From Actinomycetota bacterium (GTDB lineage Bacteria > Actinomycetota > Thermoleophilia > UBA2241): a stretch of 9,821 bases of DNA. This document shows positions 1-6,278 of this stretch, in pieces. The stretch is from NCBI GenBank assembly GCA_012719015.1, contig JAAYBE010000254.1, forward strand, positions 1 to 9,821. The letters are read 5' to 3'. The notes below the pieces were generated by a model, which saw only the letters and a list, made by a program, of their open reading frames with translations, was not told the origin of the DNA and did not search any database. The position numbers were made by a program, and so were the translations under genes. Numbering within the stretch: position 1 is the stretch's first letter; the number at the start of each line of letters is the position of its first letter.

Positions 1-202
1 CCTGCATGAGCTCGGGGAGGAAGATCTCCTCGTCCTCGAACTGCTCGCCGATCACGTTGAGCCCGGGCAGCAGGCCCTGGTCGATCACGGTCTTGGCGCC
101 GATCCCGTCGGCCAGGGCGGCGTTGACCGCGTCCAGGACCTCGTCTTCGTCCTGGTCGATGATGGCCTGCTTGAGCTTGTCGAAGTGGTCTGCGTCGGTC
201 AT
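1..202 (-). CDS. Corrinoid (B12-binding) methyltransferase carrier protein, N-terminal part, cut by window edge
   Basis: The 67 visible residues begin MTDADHFDKLKQAIIDQDED and run through a helical segment to the motif GEQFEDEEIFLPELM (about residues 52-66). This is the hallmark of the N-terminal helical cap domain (B12-binding-2) of MtbC/MttC/MtgC-type corrinoid proteins. Such proteins carry the methyl group as methyl-Co(III) corrinoid between a substrate-specific methyltransferase and a methyl-corrinoid:tetrahydrofolate methyltransferase. The cobalamin-binding Rossmann domain with its DxHxxG lower-ligand histidine lies beyond the edge and is not seen. The ATG at 202 is preceded by AGAGGGAG about 6 nt upstream. 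The gene lies 88 nt downstream of the MttB-like gene on the same strand, which fits its being that enzyme's methyl acceptor. The family call is firm; the exact substrate system is inferred from the neighbour. Confidence 0.88.
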   Translation of the reverse strand, partial: MTDADHFDKLKQAIIDQDEDEVLDAVNAALADGIGAKTVIDQGLLPGLNVIGEQFEDEEIFLPELMQ

Positions 203-290
203 GGAATGCTCCCTCTGGTTCGATTGAACGTTGCCCATCCGCCGGTGGGGCGGCTTGGTCTCACGCAGGTACTCTGGTCGCGCTCGCCTC

Positions 291-1736
291 CTAGCCCTCC
301 AGCGGCTTCGCGTCCCCGGCGACGAGGCCGGGGAAGCGCTGCCTGATCGCCGTGTCCAGCGCGGCGTCCCAGACCGCCCCGTTGGGCTGCGCCAGGATGC
401 GCCGCGCCTCGTCCATGGCACGCTCGTGGATGGACGGCCTGCCGGCCTCCTCCCACTGGGCGCGCATGTCGCGGTTGGCCAGCCTGGGCAGCACGGCGGT
501 GGTCTTCATGCGCGCCTTGGTGTGGTTACGGCCCATATAACTGCCGCCGGGGCCGACCGCGGCGATCTCCTCGAGGGCCAGGTTCTCCTCGCTGAACTCG
601 AGTCCGCGATAGGCGCGCTTGTCCATCAATGCGATCTCGTTGTCGACGACGGCCTTGCCGAAGTCGAACGCCATGAGCGAGCTGAAGAGGCCGCCCATGT
701 TGAGCAGCGTCGCCCCGGCTGCGACGCCGAGCAGGGTGTTCATGCCCGTCTCGAAGCCGGCCTGCGCGTCGTTCGAGTGCGCGTTGGTGAGGCCGATGTA
801 GCCGCCGGACGGCACCCCGTAGAAGCGCGCCATCTGCGCCTGTGCCGCCAGAAGGACCCCGGTCTCGATGGCCCCGGGCGCGTAGGCGCCGGTCCGCATG
901 TCCGCCACTGTCGGCAGACTGGCGTAGATGATCGGCGTCCCCTCCTTCACCATCTGCTGGAAGACGGTGATGGCGAGGAACTCGGCGTTGCCGACCACCA
1001 GGGTCCCCATGAGGGTCATGGGCGAGGTGAGGCCGGCGTTGGGCACGACCGTCGTGTACACCGGCAGGCCCTGCTCGGTGAGCCACATGACGGCCTCGGT
1101 GGAGTCCACGTCCATGGTGAGCGGACTGACCATGGGGCAGTAATGGTGGTTGATGATCGGCCGCTCGGCGTACGCCTCCGCACCGCCGGCGATGATCTGC
1201 CCCAGCTCGACCACCTGATGCAGATCGTCCATGTTGGGCGTGTTGCTGCGGACCGGCTTGAGGCAGTTCTTGAGCGCCGGATAGAAACGGCTCAGGCTGA
1301 ACTGCCCCTCCGGCGCGTCGTCGGCCAGGGTCGAGATGCTGAAGACGTCGAACCCCGGCAGCTCGTTGATGAGGTGGGCGATGTTGGCGATGTCGGCCGA
1401 CGTGGCACGCCGCTCGACGCCGGTGACGGGGTCGACCACGTTGGGCGCCGACGAGCCGGTCACCACGATGGGGCCGTCGTCGGGGATGGTGCGGTCGAAC
1501 TGCGGGTCGCGTCCGCGGAACGTGAAGCTCGGCGGCGCCATCTTGCGGTACCGCTCGACGACCGCCGCCGGGAACCGCACCAGCCCGGTCTCGTCGTCGA
1601 CCGTGCAGCCGTGCCGCCTGAAGACCTCGCGCGCCGGCGCGAAATGGGCGAGCACGCCCACGGTCTCGAGGACCTCGAGCGAGGCCTCGTGTGTCCGCCT
1701 TACCTCGGCCTCCGTGAGAAACTCGGTGAACCTCAT
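291..1736 (-). CDS. MttB-superfamily corrinoid methyltransferase, non-pyrrolysine type
   Basis: The 481-aa protein is close to the usual ~480-495 aa of trimethylamine:corrinoid methyltransferase (MttB) homologues. Family features are an N-terminal helical region (LTEAEVRRTHEASLEVLE, ~7-24), PNAGLTSPMTLMGTLV (232-247), NDAQAGFE (322-329) in the barrel, and a C-terminal GRNHTKARMK segment (402-411). No amber codon occurs inside the frame, so this is not the pyrrolysine trimethylamine enzyme. It belongs with the MtgB, MtpB and MtcB-like homologues known to demethylate quaternary amines (glycine betaine, proline betaine, carnitine), passing the methyl to a corrinoid protein. The only TAG is the terminal stop. 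The frame is open further upstream (to 1889), but ATG 1736 starts the conserved protein, has GGGGAGGAG just upstream, and lies 4 nt after the kinase stop, suggesting translational coupling. The substrate cannot be read from sequence. Confidence 0.9.
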   Translation of the reverse strand: MRFTEFLTEAEVRRTHEASLEVLETVGVLAHFAPAREVFRRHGCTVDDETGLVRFPAAVVERYRKMAPPSFTFRGRDPQFDRTIPDDGPIVVTGSSAPNVVDPVTGVERRATSADIANIAHLINELPGFDVFSISTLADDAPEGQFSLSRFYPALKNCLKPVRSNTPNMDDLHQVVELGQIIAGGAEAYAERPIINHHYCPMVSPLTMDVDSTEAVMWLTEQGLPVYTTVVPNAGLTSPMTLMGTLVVGNAEFLAITVFQQMVKEGTPIIYASLPTVADMRTGAYAPGAIETGVLLAAQAQMARFYGVPSGGYIGLTNAHSNDAQAGFETGMNTLLGVAAGATLLNMGGLFSSLMAFDFGKAVVDNEIALMDKRAYRGLEFSEENLALEEIAAVGPGGSYMGRNHTKARMKTTAVLPRLANRDMRAQWEEAGRPSIHERAMDEARRILAQPNGAVWDAALDTAIRQRFPGLVAGDAKPLEG

Positions 1737-1740
1737 CGCG

Positions 1741-2952
1741 TCACTCCTCCCCCCTTGCGCCCCCGGGCCCGGCCGCCGCCTCGACGCCGGCTGCCATGGC
1801 GGCGAGCTCATCGAGGTGGGACTCGATGAAGTCGACGAACGCCACGTTGTGCTCGAGGAAGTAGAGATACTCGTCGTCGTTCGGGTCACGGTCGATGTAG
1901 TAGGCGACGATGTCCCAGCTGACCACGTACAGGGCGGCGATGGCCAGCATGCGCGGCAGCACCGCGAGCTCGGCCGCGGTGAGCGGCCCCGGCGCGGCCG
2001 TGCGGGAGACCTCGTCCTGGTAGGCCCTCAGGAAGATGTCGGCCTTGGCCAGCCGCAGCTCGCCGTCGTCTTCGCCCTCCCACGACGTGCAGAAGTAGAC
2101 GATGCCGATGGCGACGTCGAAGACACGGTAGTCGAGTTTGGCCCAGTCGAAGTCGAAGAGGCCGACGCCACGCTCGTCGCGCCACTTGAGATTGCCCGGA
2201 TGATAGTCGCAGAAGGTCGGACAGCGCGGCAGCCCCTCCAGCTCCGGAGCCAGCGTCAGGCCCCGCTCGATGGCCGCGAGGATGCCGGGCAGCCGGTCGA
2301 TCAGGTACTGGTCGTACCTGGTCCCCGTGCCTGACGCCGCATATCTCCTGAAAGTACCCGGCATCGTCGCCAGGTAGTCCATGATGGGCGGCTGCTCGCG
2401 GTACAGGCCGCCGGGCTCGAAGTCCGAGGCGGCCTCGTGGAACCGCGCCAGGATGCGGGCCGCGTCCTCGTATTCGGCGTCGGTGCAGCGGTTCTCCGTC
2501 CACGTGTACGTGTTCTCGCCGCCGAGCATCTCGTACGCGGCGAAGAAACGTGCGACCCGCCGGCCGTCGAGCAGCTCCTCGCGCTCCACCACGGTGTCGC
2601 CGCGCCTGGTCTCGAACACGCGGGCCGGGAGCTCGAAGCCCTTCTCCCTGATGTGGCGCACGAGCGCGTGCTCATACCGGATCTCACGCTCGACGGTGCC
2701 GTACTTGTACTTGCGCACGAAGTGACGGTGCTCGCCGTCGGCGGTCCCGGTCACGACACCGAAGCTCAGGTTCTCGGTGCCGCCGAAGATCTGCTCCACA
2801 CGCAGGACCTCGCCGAGATCGTACTCGGAGGTCACGACCTCCCGGACCTGGTTGCCGAGGAACTCCTCCTCCAGCGCGTCGCGCAGGATCTGGGTGTCCG
2901 CCGCGAGGCGGATCGCCATCTCGTAGAGTTCGTTCGCCTTGGCTACGTCCAC
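1741..2952 (-). CDS. APH/choline-kinase-like phosphotransferase (small-molecule kinase)
   Basis: The 403-aa cytosolic protein has the aminoglycoside phosphotransferase / homoserine- and choline-kinase fold. A glycine-rich nucleotide loop (IFGGTENLSFGVV, ~55-67) is followed by a probable ATP-contacting lysine (K81 or K83). The catalytic loop CDYHPGNLKW has catalytic Asp249 and metal-binding Asn254. The Mg-binding LFDFDWAKLD has Asp267, equivalent to the kinase DFG. These residues are intact, so an active ATP-dependent kinase of a small hydroxylated compound is likely; the substrate is unknown. The start is GTG 2952, with GCGAGGA about 4 nt upstream. It lies 47 nt after the deoR stop and 4 nt before the MttB-like start, so it is almost certainly co-transcribed with both. 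A plausible substrate is a hydroxylated methylamine or its product (choline-like), but that is inference from context. The C-terminal tail (~388-403) is Ala/Gly-rich. Confidence 0.85.
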   Translation of the reverse strand: MDVAKANELYEMAIRLAADTQILRDALEEEFLGNQVREVVTSEYDLGEVLRVEQIFGGTENLSFGVVTGTADGEHRHFVRKYKYGTVEREIRYEHALVRHIREKGFELPARVFETRRGDTVVEREELLDGRRVARFFAAYEMLGGENTYTWTENRCTDAEYEDAARILARFHEAASDFEPGGLYREQPPIMDYLATMPGTFRRYAASGTGTRYDQYLIDRLPGILAAIERGLTLAPELEGLPRCPTFCDYHPGNLKWRDERGVGLFDFDWAKLDYRVFDVAIGIVYFCTSWEGEDDGELRLAKADIFLRAYQDEVSRTAAPGPLTAAELAVLPRMLAIAALYVVSWDIVAYYIDRDPNDDEYLYFLEHNVAFVDFIESHLDELAAMAAGVEAAAGPGGARGEE

Positions 2953-2999
2953 TCATCCTCGCTTTCTGTGCGATCCTGCGTCCGGGTCACGCGCCGGAC

Positions 3000-3761
3000 T
3001 CAGACGACGATGCACTTGAGCCCCGACCGCTCGAGCTCGTCGCGCAGCCGGGGCCCCACACCGTCGTCCATCAGCACGGTGTCCACCTGGTGGAGCCCGC
3101 AGATGACGACGTCGGCGATCACGCCCATCTTCGTCGCATCGGCCAGAGCGACGACCTCGCCGCGCGTCTGCTGGATCATCGCCCTCTCCACGCCCGCCAT
3201 ACTGATGGTCGGCGTGGTCAGTCCTTCGTCGAGGTCGAACCCGTCCACGCCGAGAAGCATCTTGGCGCCGTGGAAGCGGGAGACCTGTTCGATCGCCAGC
3301 GGTCCGCTCACGGCGTTGGAGCGCGGCCGGTACAGACCGCCGACCAGGACGACCTCCACCCGCAGCCCGCGGGCCTCCTGCACGGCGCCGACGTTGTGCG
3401 TGATGATCCGCGCCTCGAGTGAGGGGTCCACGTGCTGGATGACCTGCGCCGCCGTGGTCCCGGAGCTCAGGAAGACCGTCTCGCCCGGCTGGATGAGGGC
3501 GGCGGCGGCCTGGGCTATGCGGCGCTTCTCCTCGGTACGCGCGGCCTCCCGCTCCACATAGAACGTCTCCTCCGAGACGTGCCGCCTGAGCACTGCGCCC
3601 CCGTGGGTGCGCACGAGGACGCCCTCCGCCTCGAGGCGCTCGAGGTCCCTGCGGATCGTCATGCCCGAGAAGCCGAGGTCCTCGCTCAGCGCGGAGACCC
3701 GGACCGCCCGCCTCTCCCTGACCAGCTCGACGATGCGGGCACGCCGCTCCGCAGGGATCAT
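3000..3761 (-). CDS. DeoR-family transcriptional regulator
   Basis: The 253-aa protein has an N-terminal DeoR winged helix-turn-helix: RRARIVELVRERRAVRVSAL, then MTIRRDLERLEAEG (34-47) as recognition helix and the typical THGGAV (52-57) after it. A C-terminal DeoRC sensor domain follows (~75-235) with the phosphate-site motif FLSSGTT (97-103), the LGVDGFDLDEGLTT segment, and ADATKMG, which matches the family ADxSKxG. Known DeoR members bind phosphorylated sugars or related phospho-metabolites. A kinase encoded next in the operon could make such a ligand (inference). ATG 3761 was chosen because GGAGGT lies 7 nt upstream; ATG 3809 is in frame but lacks a ribosome site. As first gene of the operon it probably autoregulates. 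Confidence 0.93.
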   Translation of the reverse strand: MIPAERRARIVELVRERRAVRVSALSEDLGFSGMTIRRDLERLEAEGVLVRTHGGAVLRRHVSEETFYVEREAARTEEKRRIAQAAAALIQPGETVFLSSGTTAAQVIQHVDPSLEARIITHNVGAVQEARGLRVEVVLVGGLYRPRSNAVSGPLAIEQVSRFHGAKMLLGVDGFDLDEGLTTPTISMAGVERAMIQQTRGEVVALADATKMGVIADVVICGLHQVDTVLMDDGVGPRLRDELERSGLKCIVV

Positions 3762-3768
3762 CTCGTGG

Positions 3769-3774
3769 ACCTCC
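3769..3774 (-). promoter_or_regulatory. Shine-Dalgarno site that decides the deoR start
   Basis: On the minus strand GGAGGT is followed by 7 nt and then ATG at 3761. The upstream in-frame ATG at 3809 has no purine-rich stretch, so this site fixes the shorter start. Confidence 0.8.
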
Positions 3775-3832
3775 GGGATGTCTGGCGGCAAGCCTCTCCC
3801 CCCGTACATGACGTCTCACGGCTCGACAAGAC

Positions 3833-3848
3833 CGCACAAAGTCGCACA
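3833..3848 (-). repeat. Helically phased TGTGCG direct repeats, candidate DeoR operator
   Basis: The minus strand carries TGTGCG twice (plus 3843-3848 and 3833-3838), exactly 10 bp apart, overlapping the predicted transcription start. A weaker third unit (TTGTCGA) follows at about one more helical turn. Another TGTGCGGTC copy identical over 9 bp lies upstream of the -35 at plus 3904-3912. Tandem phased half-sites are common for DeoR-family proteins, so autoregulation here is plausible. The hexamer is short and GC-rich, so chance copies cannot be excluded. Confidence 0.4.
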
Positions 3849-3849
3849 C

Positions 3850-3877
3850 ATCTTATGCTCACCCACGTCCGTGTCAA
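3850..3877 (-). promoter_or_regulatory. Sigma70-type promoter of the deoR-kinase-methyltransferase operon
   Basis: Read on the minus strand, a perfect -35 TTGACA (plus 3872-3877) is followed by a 16-nt spacer and TAAGAT as -10 (plus 3850-3855), which fits the actinobacterial TAnnnT pattern. The predicted start is near 3843, giving a leader of about 80 nt before the ATG at 3761. No competing promoter of similar quality was seen between this and deoR. Confidence 0.65.
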
Positions 3878-4075
3878 GCGCACCGGTGTCGGCGGAGACC
3901 GCCGACCGCACACAGACCGGCACGGCGCGGCGGCATGTCCGCCCATCTCCGAGGCGGGCTGCCGGCGCACGGGCGCACGAGAGGCCGGAGCGGGCGGAGG
4001 CTGTCCGGGTCGTCTCCCGCAGCGTCGTCGGAGGGGCGCCTGAAGCCGTCGCCCGCGAGGCGCTTCGACACGCAG

Positions 4076-4113
4076 TGCGCTTGTGAAAGCGCGCACTTTC
4101 GCGCAAGAGCGCA
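4076..4113. repeat. Imperfect inverted repeat with phased TGCGCG units
   Basis: GAAAG (4085-4089) and CTTTC (4096-4100) enclose CGCGCA. Outside them TTG pairs with CAA, and TGCGC (4076-4080) with GCGCA (4109-4113), leaving small bulges. On the minus strand this stretch also reads TGCGCG-AAAG-TGCGCG, two copies 10 bp apart, resembling the phased TGTGCG pair at the deoR promoter about 255 bp away. It could be a second regulator site or a hairpin; its function is unproven. Confidence 0.35.
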
Positions 4114-4211
4114 CGGAGTCAAACGACCGCCGCGGACGACGGTGGGTGCGCGTCCCTCCTGGGGCCGCCGACCGGCCTTCCCACCCCCTCTCCGCCCTGC
4201 CCCGAGCGCGC

Positions 4212-4240
4212 TTGACCGTTGTCACGCGGCGTGATGAGGT
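4212..4240 (+). promoter_or_regulatory. Possible promoter/operator for the small ORF and first exporter
   Basis: TTGACC (4212-4217) resembles a -35. The only hexamer 17 nt downstream, TGAGGT (4235-4240), is a poor -10. A perfect 5-bp-arm palindrome TCACG-CGG-CGTGA (4222-4234) fills the spacer, where a dimeric repressor could block polymerase. The weak -10 keeps this a tentative call. Confidence 0.25.
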
Positions 4241-4269
4241 CGACGCACGTCGTACCTGTCCCGGCGCCC

Positions 4270-4275
4270 GGAGGA
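4270..4275 (+). promoter_or_regulatory. Shine-Dalgarno site for the 72-aa ORF
   Basis: GGAGGA is followed by 6 nt (GCGCTC) and then GTG at 4282. The strength and spacing support translation start here rather than at the in-frame ATG at 4234, which has no ribosome site. Confidence 0.55.
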
Positions 4276-4281
4276 GCGCTC

Positions 4282-4500
4282 GTGCGAGCCATCGTCGCCG
4301 AACCACCATGCGGACTGCGGCGCGACCGGCGCGTGTCGACCGCGGCGCCACCGCCCCGGCAGGACATCGCCGACCTCGGAGCCGCCGACGCCCGCGCGCC
4401 CTCGGAGCTCAAGCCCGTCACGCCCGGGGGGTCCCCGGTCCGGCTCGCGGTCACGGGGCCCGATCACGACACCCCCTGCCCGGACGAGTTCCACTGGTGA
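4282..4500 (+). CDS. Small hypothetical protein translationally coupled to the first DHA2 exporter
   Basis: This 72-aa frame starts MRAIVAEPPCGLRRDR (GTG start) and ends TPCPDEFHW. I do not recognise it. Three things argue that it is real. A strong Shine-Dalgarno lies 6 nt before the GTG. Codon composition is typical of a GC-rich gene: I count 64 of 72 codons ending in G or C, with clearly lower GC at position two. Its TGA overlaps the exporter GTG in a GTGA junction (4497-4500), a classic coupling arrangement. The protein is Pro/Ala-rich, hydrophilic, without a membrane segment or signal peptide, with two Cys residues. It could be a leader-type coupling ORF, a small partner of the exporter, or the remnant of a longer gene. 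No function is proposed. Confidence 0.5.
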   Translation: MRAIVAEPPCGLRRDRRVSTAAPPPRQDIADLGAADARAPSELKPVTPGGSPVRLAVTGPDHDTPCPDEFHW

Positions 4501-6206
4501 GCGAGGCCGCCACCACACTACCCGGGCTGCCCGCCGCTTCGGCCGGCCGGCCTCCCGTCGACCAGGGACATCCGCGCAAGTGGTGGATCCTCGTCGTGGT
4601 CAGCCTCGGGATGTTCATGGCCCTGCTCGACGTCACGATCGTGAACATCGCGACGCCGGCGATCATCGAGGGCCTCCACACGACGGTCGCCGGGGTGTCC
4701 TGGGTCCTCAACTCCTACAGCCTCGTCCTCGCCATGGCGTTCCTCTCGATGGGGAGGGTGGCCGACCGCTACGGCCAGCGGCGTGTCTTCCTGTTCGGCC
4801 TGGTGGCCTTCACGGTGTTCTCGATGCTCTGCGGATTCGCCCCGAGCGTCGGGTGGCTGGTCGCCTTCCGGGCCGGACAGGGACTGGGTGGAGCGGCCCT
4901 GATGACCGTGTCGTTGGCGATCGTGCTCAGCGCCTTTCCGCAACGGCAACAGGGCACCGCCGTGGGGATCTGGGGTGCCCTCGGCCAGGCCGCGGCGGCG
5001 ATCGGCCCGTCGCTCGGCGGCGTCCTCATCGCTTACGGCGACTGGTCCTGGATCTTCTTCGTCAACATCCCGATCGGCCTGGTGGCGGTGGCGGTCTGCG
5101 CCTGGATCGTCCCTCGTGATCGGCCGCACAGTGCCGAGGGCGGACTCGACATCCCGGGCATCCTGATCTCGGGCGCCGGCCTCTTCTGCCTCACCCTGGC
5201 GCTCGTCCAGGCCGACGCCTGGGGCTGGAGATCGCCGGTGATCGTCGCGTTGGGGGCGTCGGCCGCGGCGACGTTCCCGGTGTTCATGTGGTGGGAGACG
5301 CGCACCCCGTCGCCGATGTTCCCGGTCGGCCTGCTGCGCATCCGGCCCTTCACGGCGGCCAACACGGCCATCATGTTCCTCGGGGTGGCCATGGGGGGCA
5401 CGTTCCTGATGCTCGTGATCTTCCTCGTGACCGTGTCGGGCTACTCCGAACTCCGCGCGGCGCTGGCGATCAGCGTGATGCCGGTGCTGGCCCTCCTCGT
5501 GGCCCCCAACGCCGGCCGACTCACTGACCGCATCGGGCCGCGCCTCCCATCGGCCCTCGGCGCGGCCTGCTTCGGCGTCGGGCTCCTCCTCATGGCACGC
5601 CTCGACGGCGACAGCGGACTCCACGACGTGATGTGGCGGGTCGCCTTCCTGGGGGTCGGGATGGGGCTTGCCACGCCCACCCTCTCGGCCGCGTCGGTCG
5701 CCGCGCTGCCGCCACGGGTCCGCGGCGTGGGATCGGGGTCGCTCAACACCATGCGCCAGGTCGGGTTCACGATCGGCGTGGCGCTGGTGGTCGCGATCTT
5801 CTCCCACGCCGTGGCGCAGAACGCGCGCCGCGCGACCCGGGAGGCCACGGCCCTCATCGCCGCCTCGCGACAGCTTGGTCCGGCCGCCAGGAGCGCCTAC
5901 ACGGCGACGCTGCTCCGCAACGCGAAGGCGGCCGCCGGCGCCGGCGTCGGCACCCCGATGACGACCGACCCGCTGGCCGGCGCGCCGGCGCCGGCGGAGG
6001 CGTCGCAGGGCGCCTTCCGCGAACTCGATGCGGCGCTCGCGAAGCTGTACCACGACCGCGTCGCGGACTCGTTCACGTGGCCCTTCTACGCCGCCGCGTG
6101 CGGCGGTCTGCTCGCCGTCGTCCCGGCCCTGCTCACCGGCCGCCGGCTCGGCGAGCAGGGCGGCGGCCGGGCGCCGGAGCCAGGACGCAGGGCGGACTCA
6201 CCGTGA
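4497..6206 (+). CDS. DHA2-family MFS drug:H+ antiporter (14-TM, EmrB/QacA type), first paralogue
   Basis: This 569-aa inner-membrane exporter should use the proton gradient to expel a lipophilic or cationic compound. TM1 carries the DHA2 signature LLDVTIVNIATPAI (D and N intact). The loop 2-3 motif A is GRVADRYGQRRVF. A motif-C-like GPSLGG follows in TM5, and then DWSWIFFVNIPIG. About 14 hydrophobic segments are visible, matching the 14-TM subfamily. Between the last two (about residues 440-532) lies a long hydrophilic, Ala-rich extracytoplasmic loop with DPLAGAP at 491-497. The GTG at 4497 was chosen over longer in-frame starts because the upstream frame looks non-coding, and because this GTG overlaps the previous ORF stop (GTGA); GGACGAG lies 8 nt upstream. 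It is clearly homologous to the second exporter at 6936. The substrate is unknown. Confidence 0.92.
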   Translation: MSEAATTLPGLPAASAGRPPVDQGHPRKWWILVVVSLGMFMALLDVTIVNIATPAIIEGLHTTVAGVSWVLNSYSLVLAMAFLSMGRVADRYGQRRVFLFGLVAFTVFSMLCGFAPSVGWLVAFRAGQGLGGAALMTVSLAIVLSAFPQRQQGTAVGIWGALGQAAAAIGPSLGGVLIAYGDWSWIFFVNIPIGLVAVAVCAWIVPRDRPHSAEGGLDIPGILISGAGLFCLTLALVQADAWGWRSPVIVALGASAAATFPVFMWWETRTPSPMFPVGLLRIRPFTAANTAIMFLGVAMGGTFLMLVIFLVTVSGYSELRAALAISVMPVLALLVAPNAGRLTDRIGPRLPSALGAACFGVGLLLMARLDGDSGLHDVMWRVAFLGVGMGLATPTLSAASVAALPPRVRGVGSGSLNTMRQVGFTIGVALVVAIFSHAVAQNARRATREATALIAASRQLGPAARSAYTATLLRNAKAAAGAGVGTPMTTDPLAGAPAPAEASQGAFRELDAALAKLYHDRVADSFTWPFYAAACGGLLAVVPALLTGRRLGEQGGGRAPEPGRRADSP

Positions 6207-6278
6207 AGCGGCACGTCGGCCTTAGCGGATCTCTCGCGACGGCCTCGAAGAGCCGGCCGGACCCGGCACGGGCCGTCC

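Larger units (their letters stand above)
3762..4281. other. Intergenic region between divergent operons
   Basis: About 520 nt with no convincing gene. Translations across it in all frames are Arg/Ala/Pro-rich without recognisable motifs, and no start has a good ribosome site. It holds the deoR operon leader and promoter (3762-3877), a CACCGGTG palindrome at 3881-3888, scattered CGCACA copies, a 38-nt imperfect inverted repeat (4076-4113), and a possible promoter with palindrome (4212-4240) facing right. Nothing further was recognised in 3915-4075. Confidence 0.6.

Noticed and set aside
239..253. Small hairpin CCGCC-GGTGG-GGCGG between the methyltransferase and corrinoid genes
   Set aside because: Only five base pairs and no U-tract; the two genes are expected to be co-transcribed, so a terminator is unlikely.
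291..293. TAG at the end of the MttB-like gene as a pyrrolysine codon
   Set aside because: It falls at the normal C-terminal end of the family (481 aa), whereas pyrrolysine in true MttB lies in mid-protein.
231..1829. Long plus-strand open frame opposite the MttB-like gene
   Set aside because: Arg/Gly/His/Asp-rich translation without motifs, lying antisense to a well-supported gene; a product of GC-rich codon bias.
1737..1889. N-terminal extension of the MttB-like frame to 1889
   Set aside because: The extra 51 residues are Ser/Thr/Pro-rich, lie inside the kinase gene in another frame, and family similarity begins at the ATG at 1736 with a strong ribosome site.
3816..4106. Minus-strand frames upstream of deoR as an extra gene
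   Set aside because: Translation is low-complexity Arg/Ala/Ser, no ribosome site is present, and the frame overlaps the deoR promoter.
4083..4496. N-terminal extension of the first exporter to 4083
   Set aside because: Arg/Pro-rich and non-coding in composition, while another frame over 4282-4500 has proper codon bias; the exporter fold begins soon after the GTG at 4497.
4518..6053. Long minus-strand frame opposite the first exporter
   Set aside because: Charged low-complexity shadow of a clear membrane transporter gene.
6207..6278. Bidirectional terminator between the first exporter and copD
   Set aside because: GCCGG-n6-CCGGC and a nearby weak stem are present, but the stems are short, GC-rich by composition and lack a U-tract on either strand.
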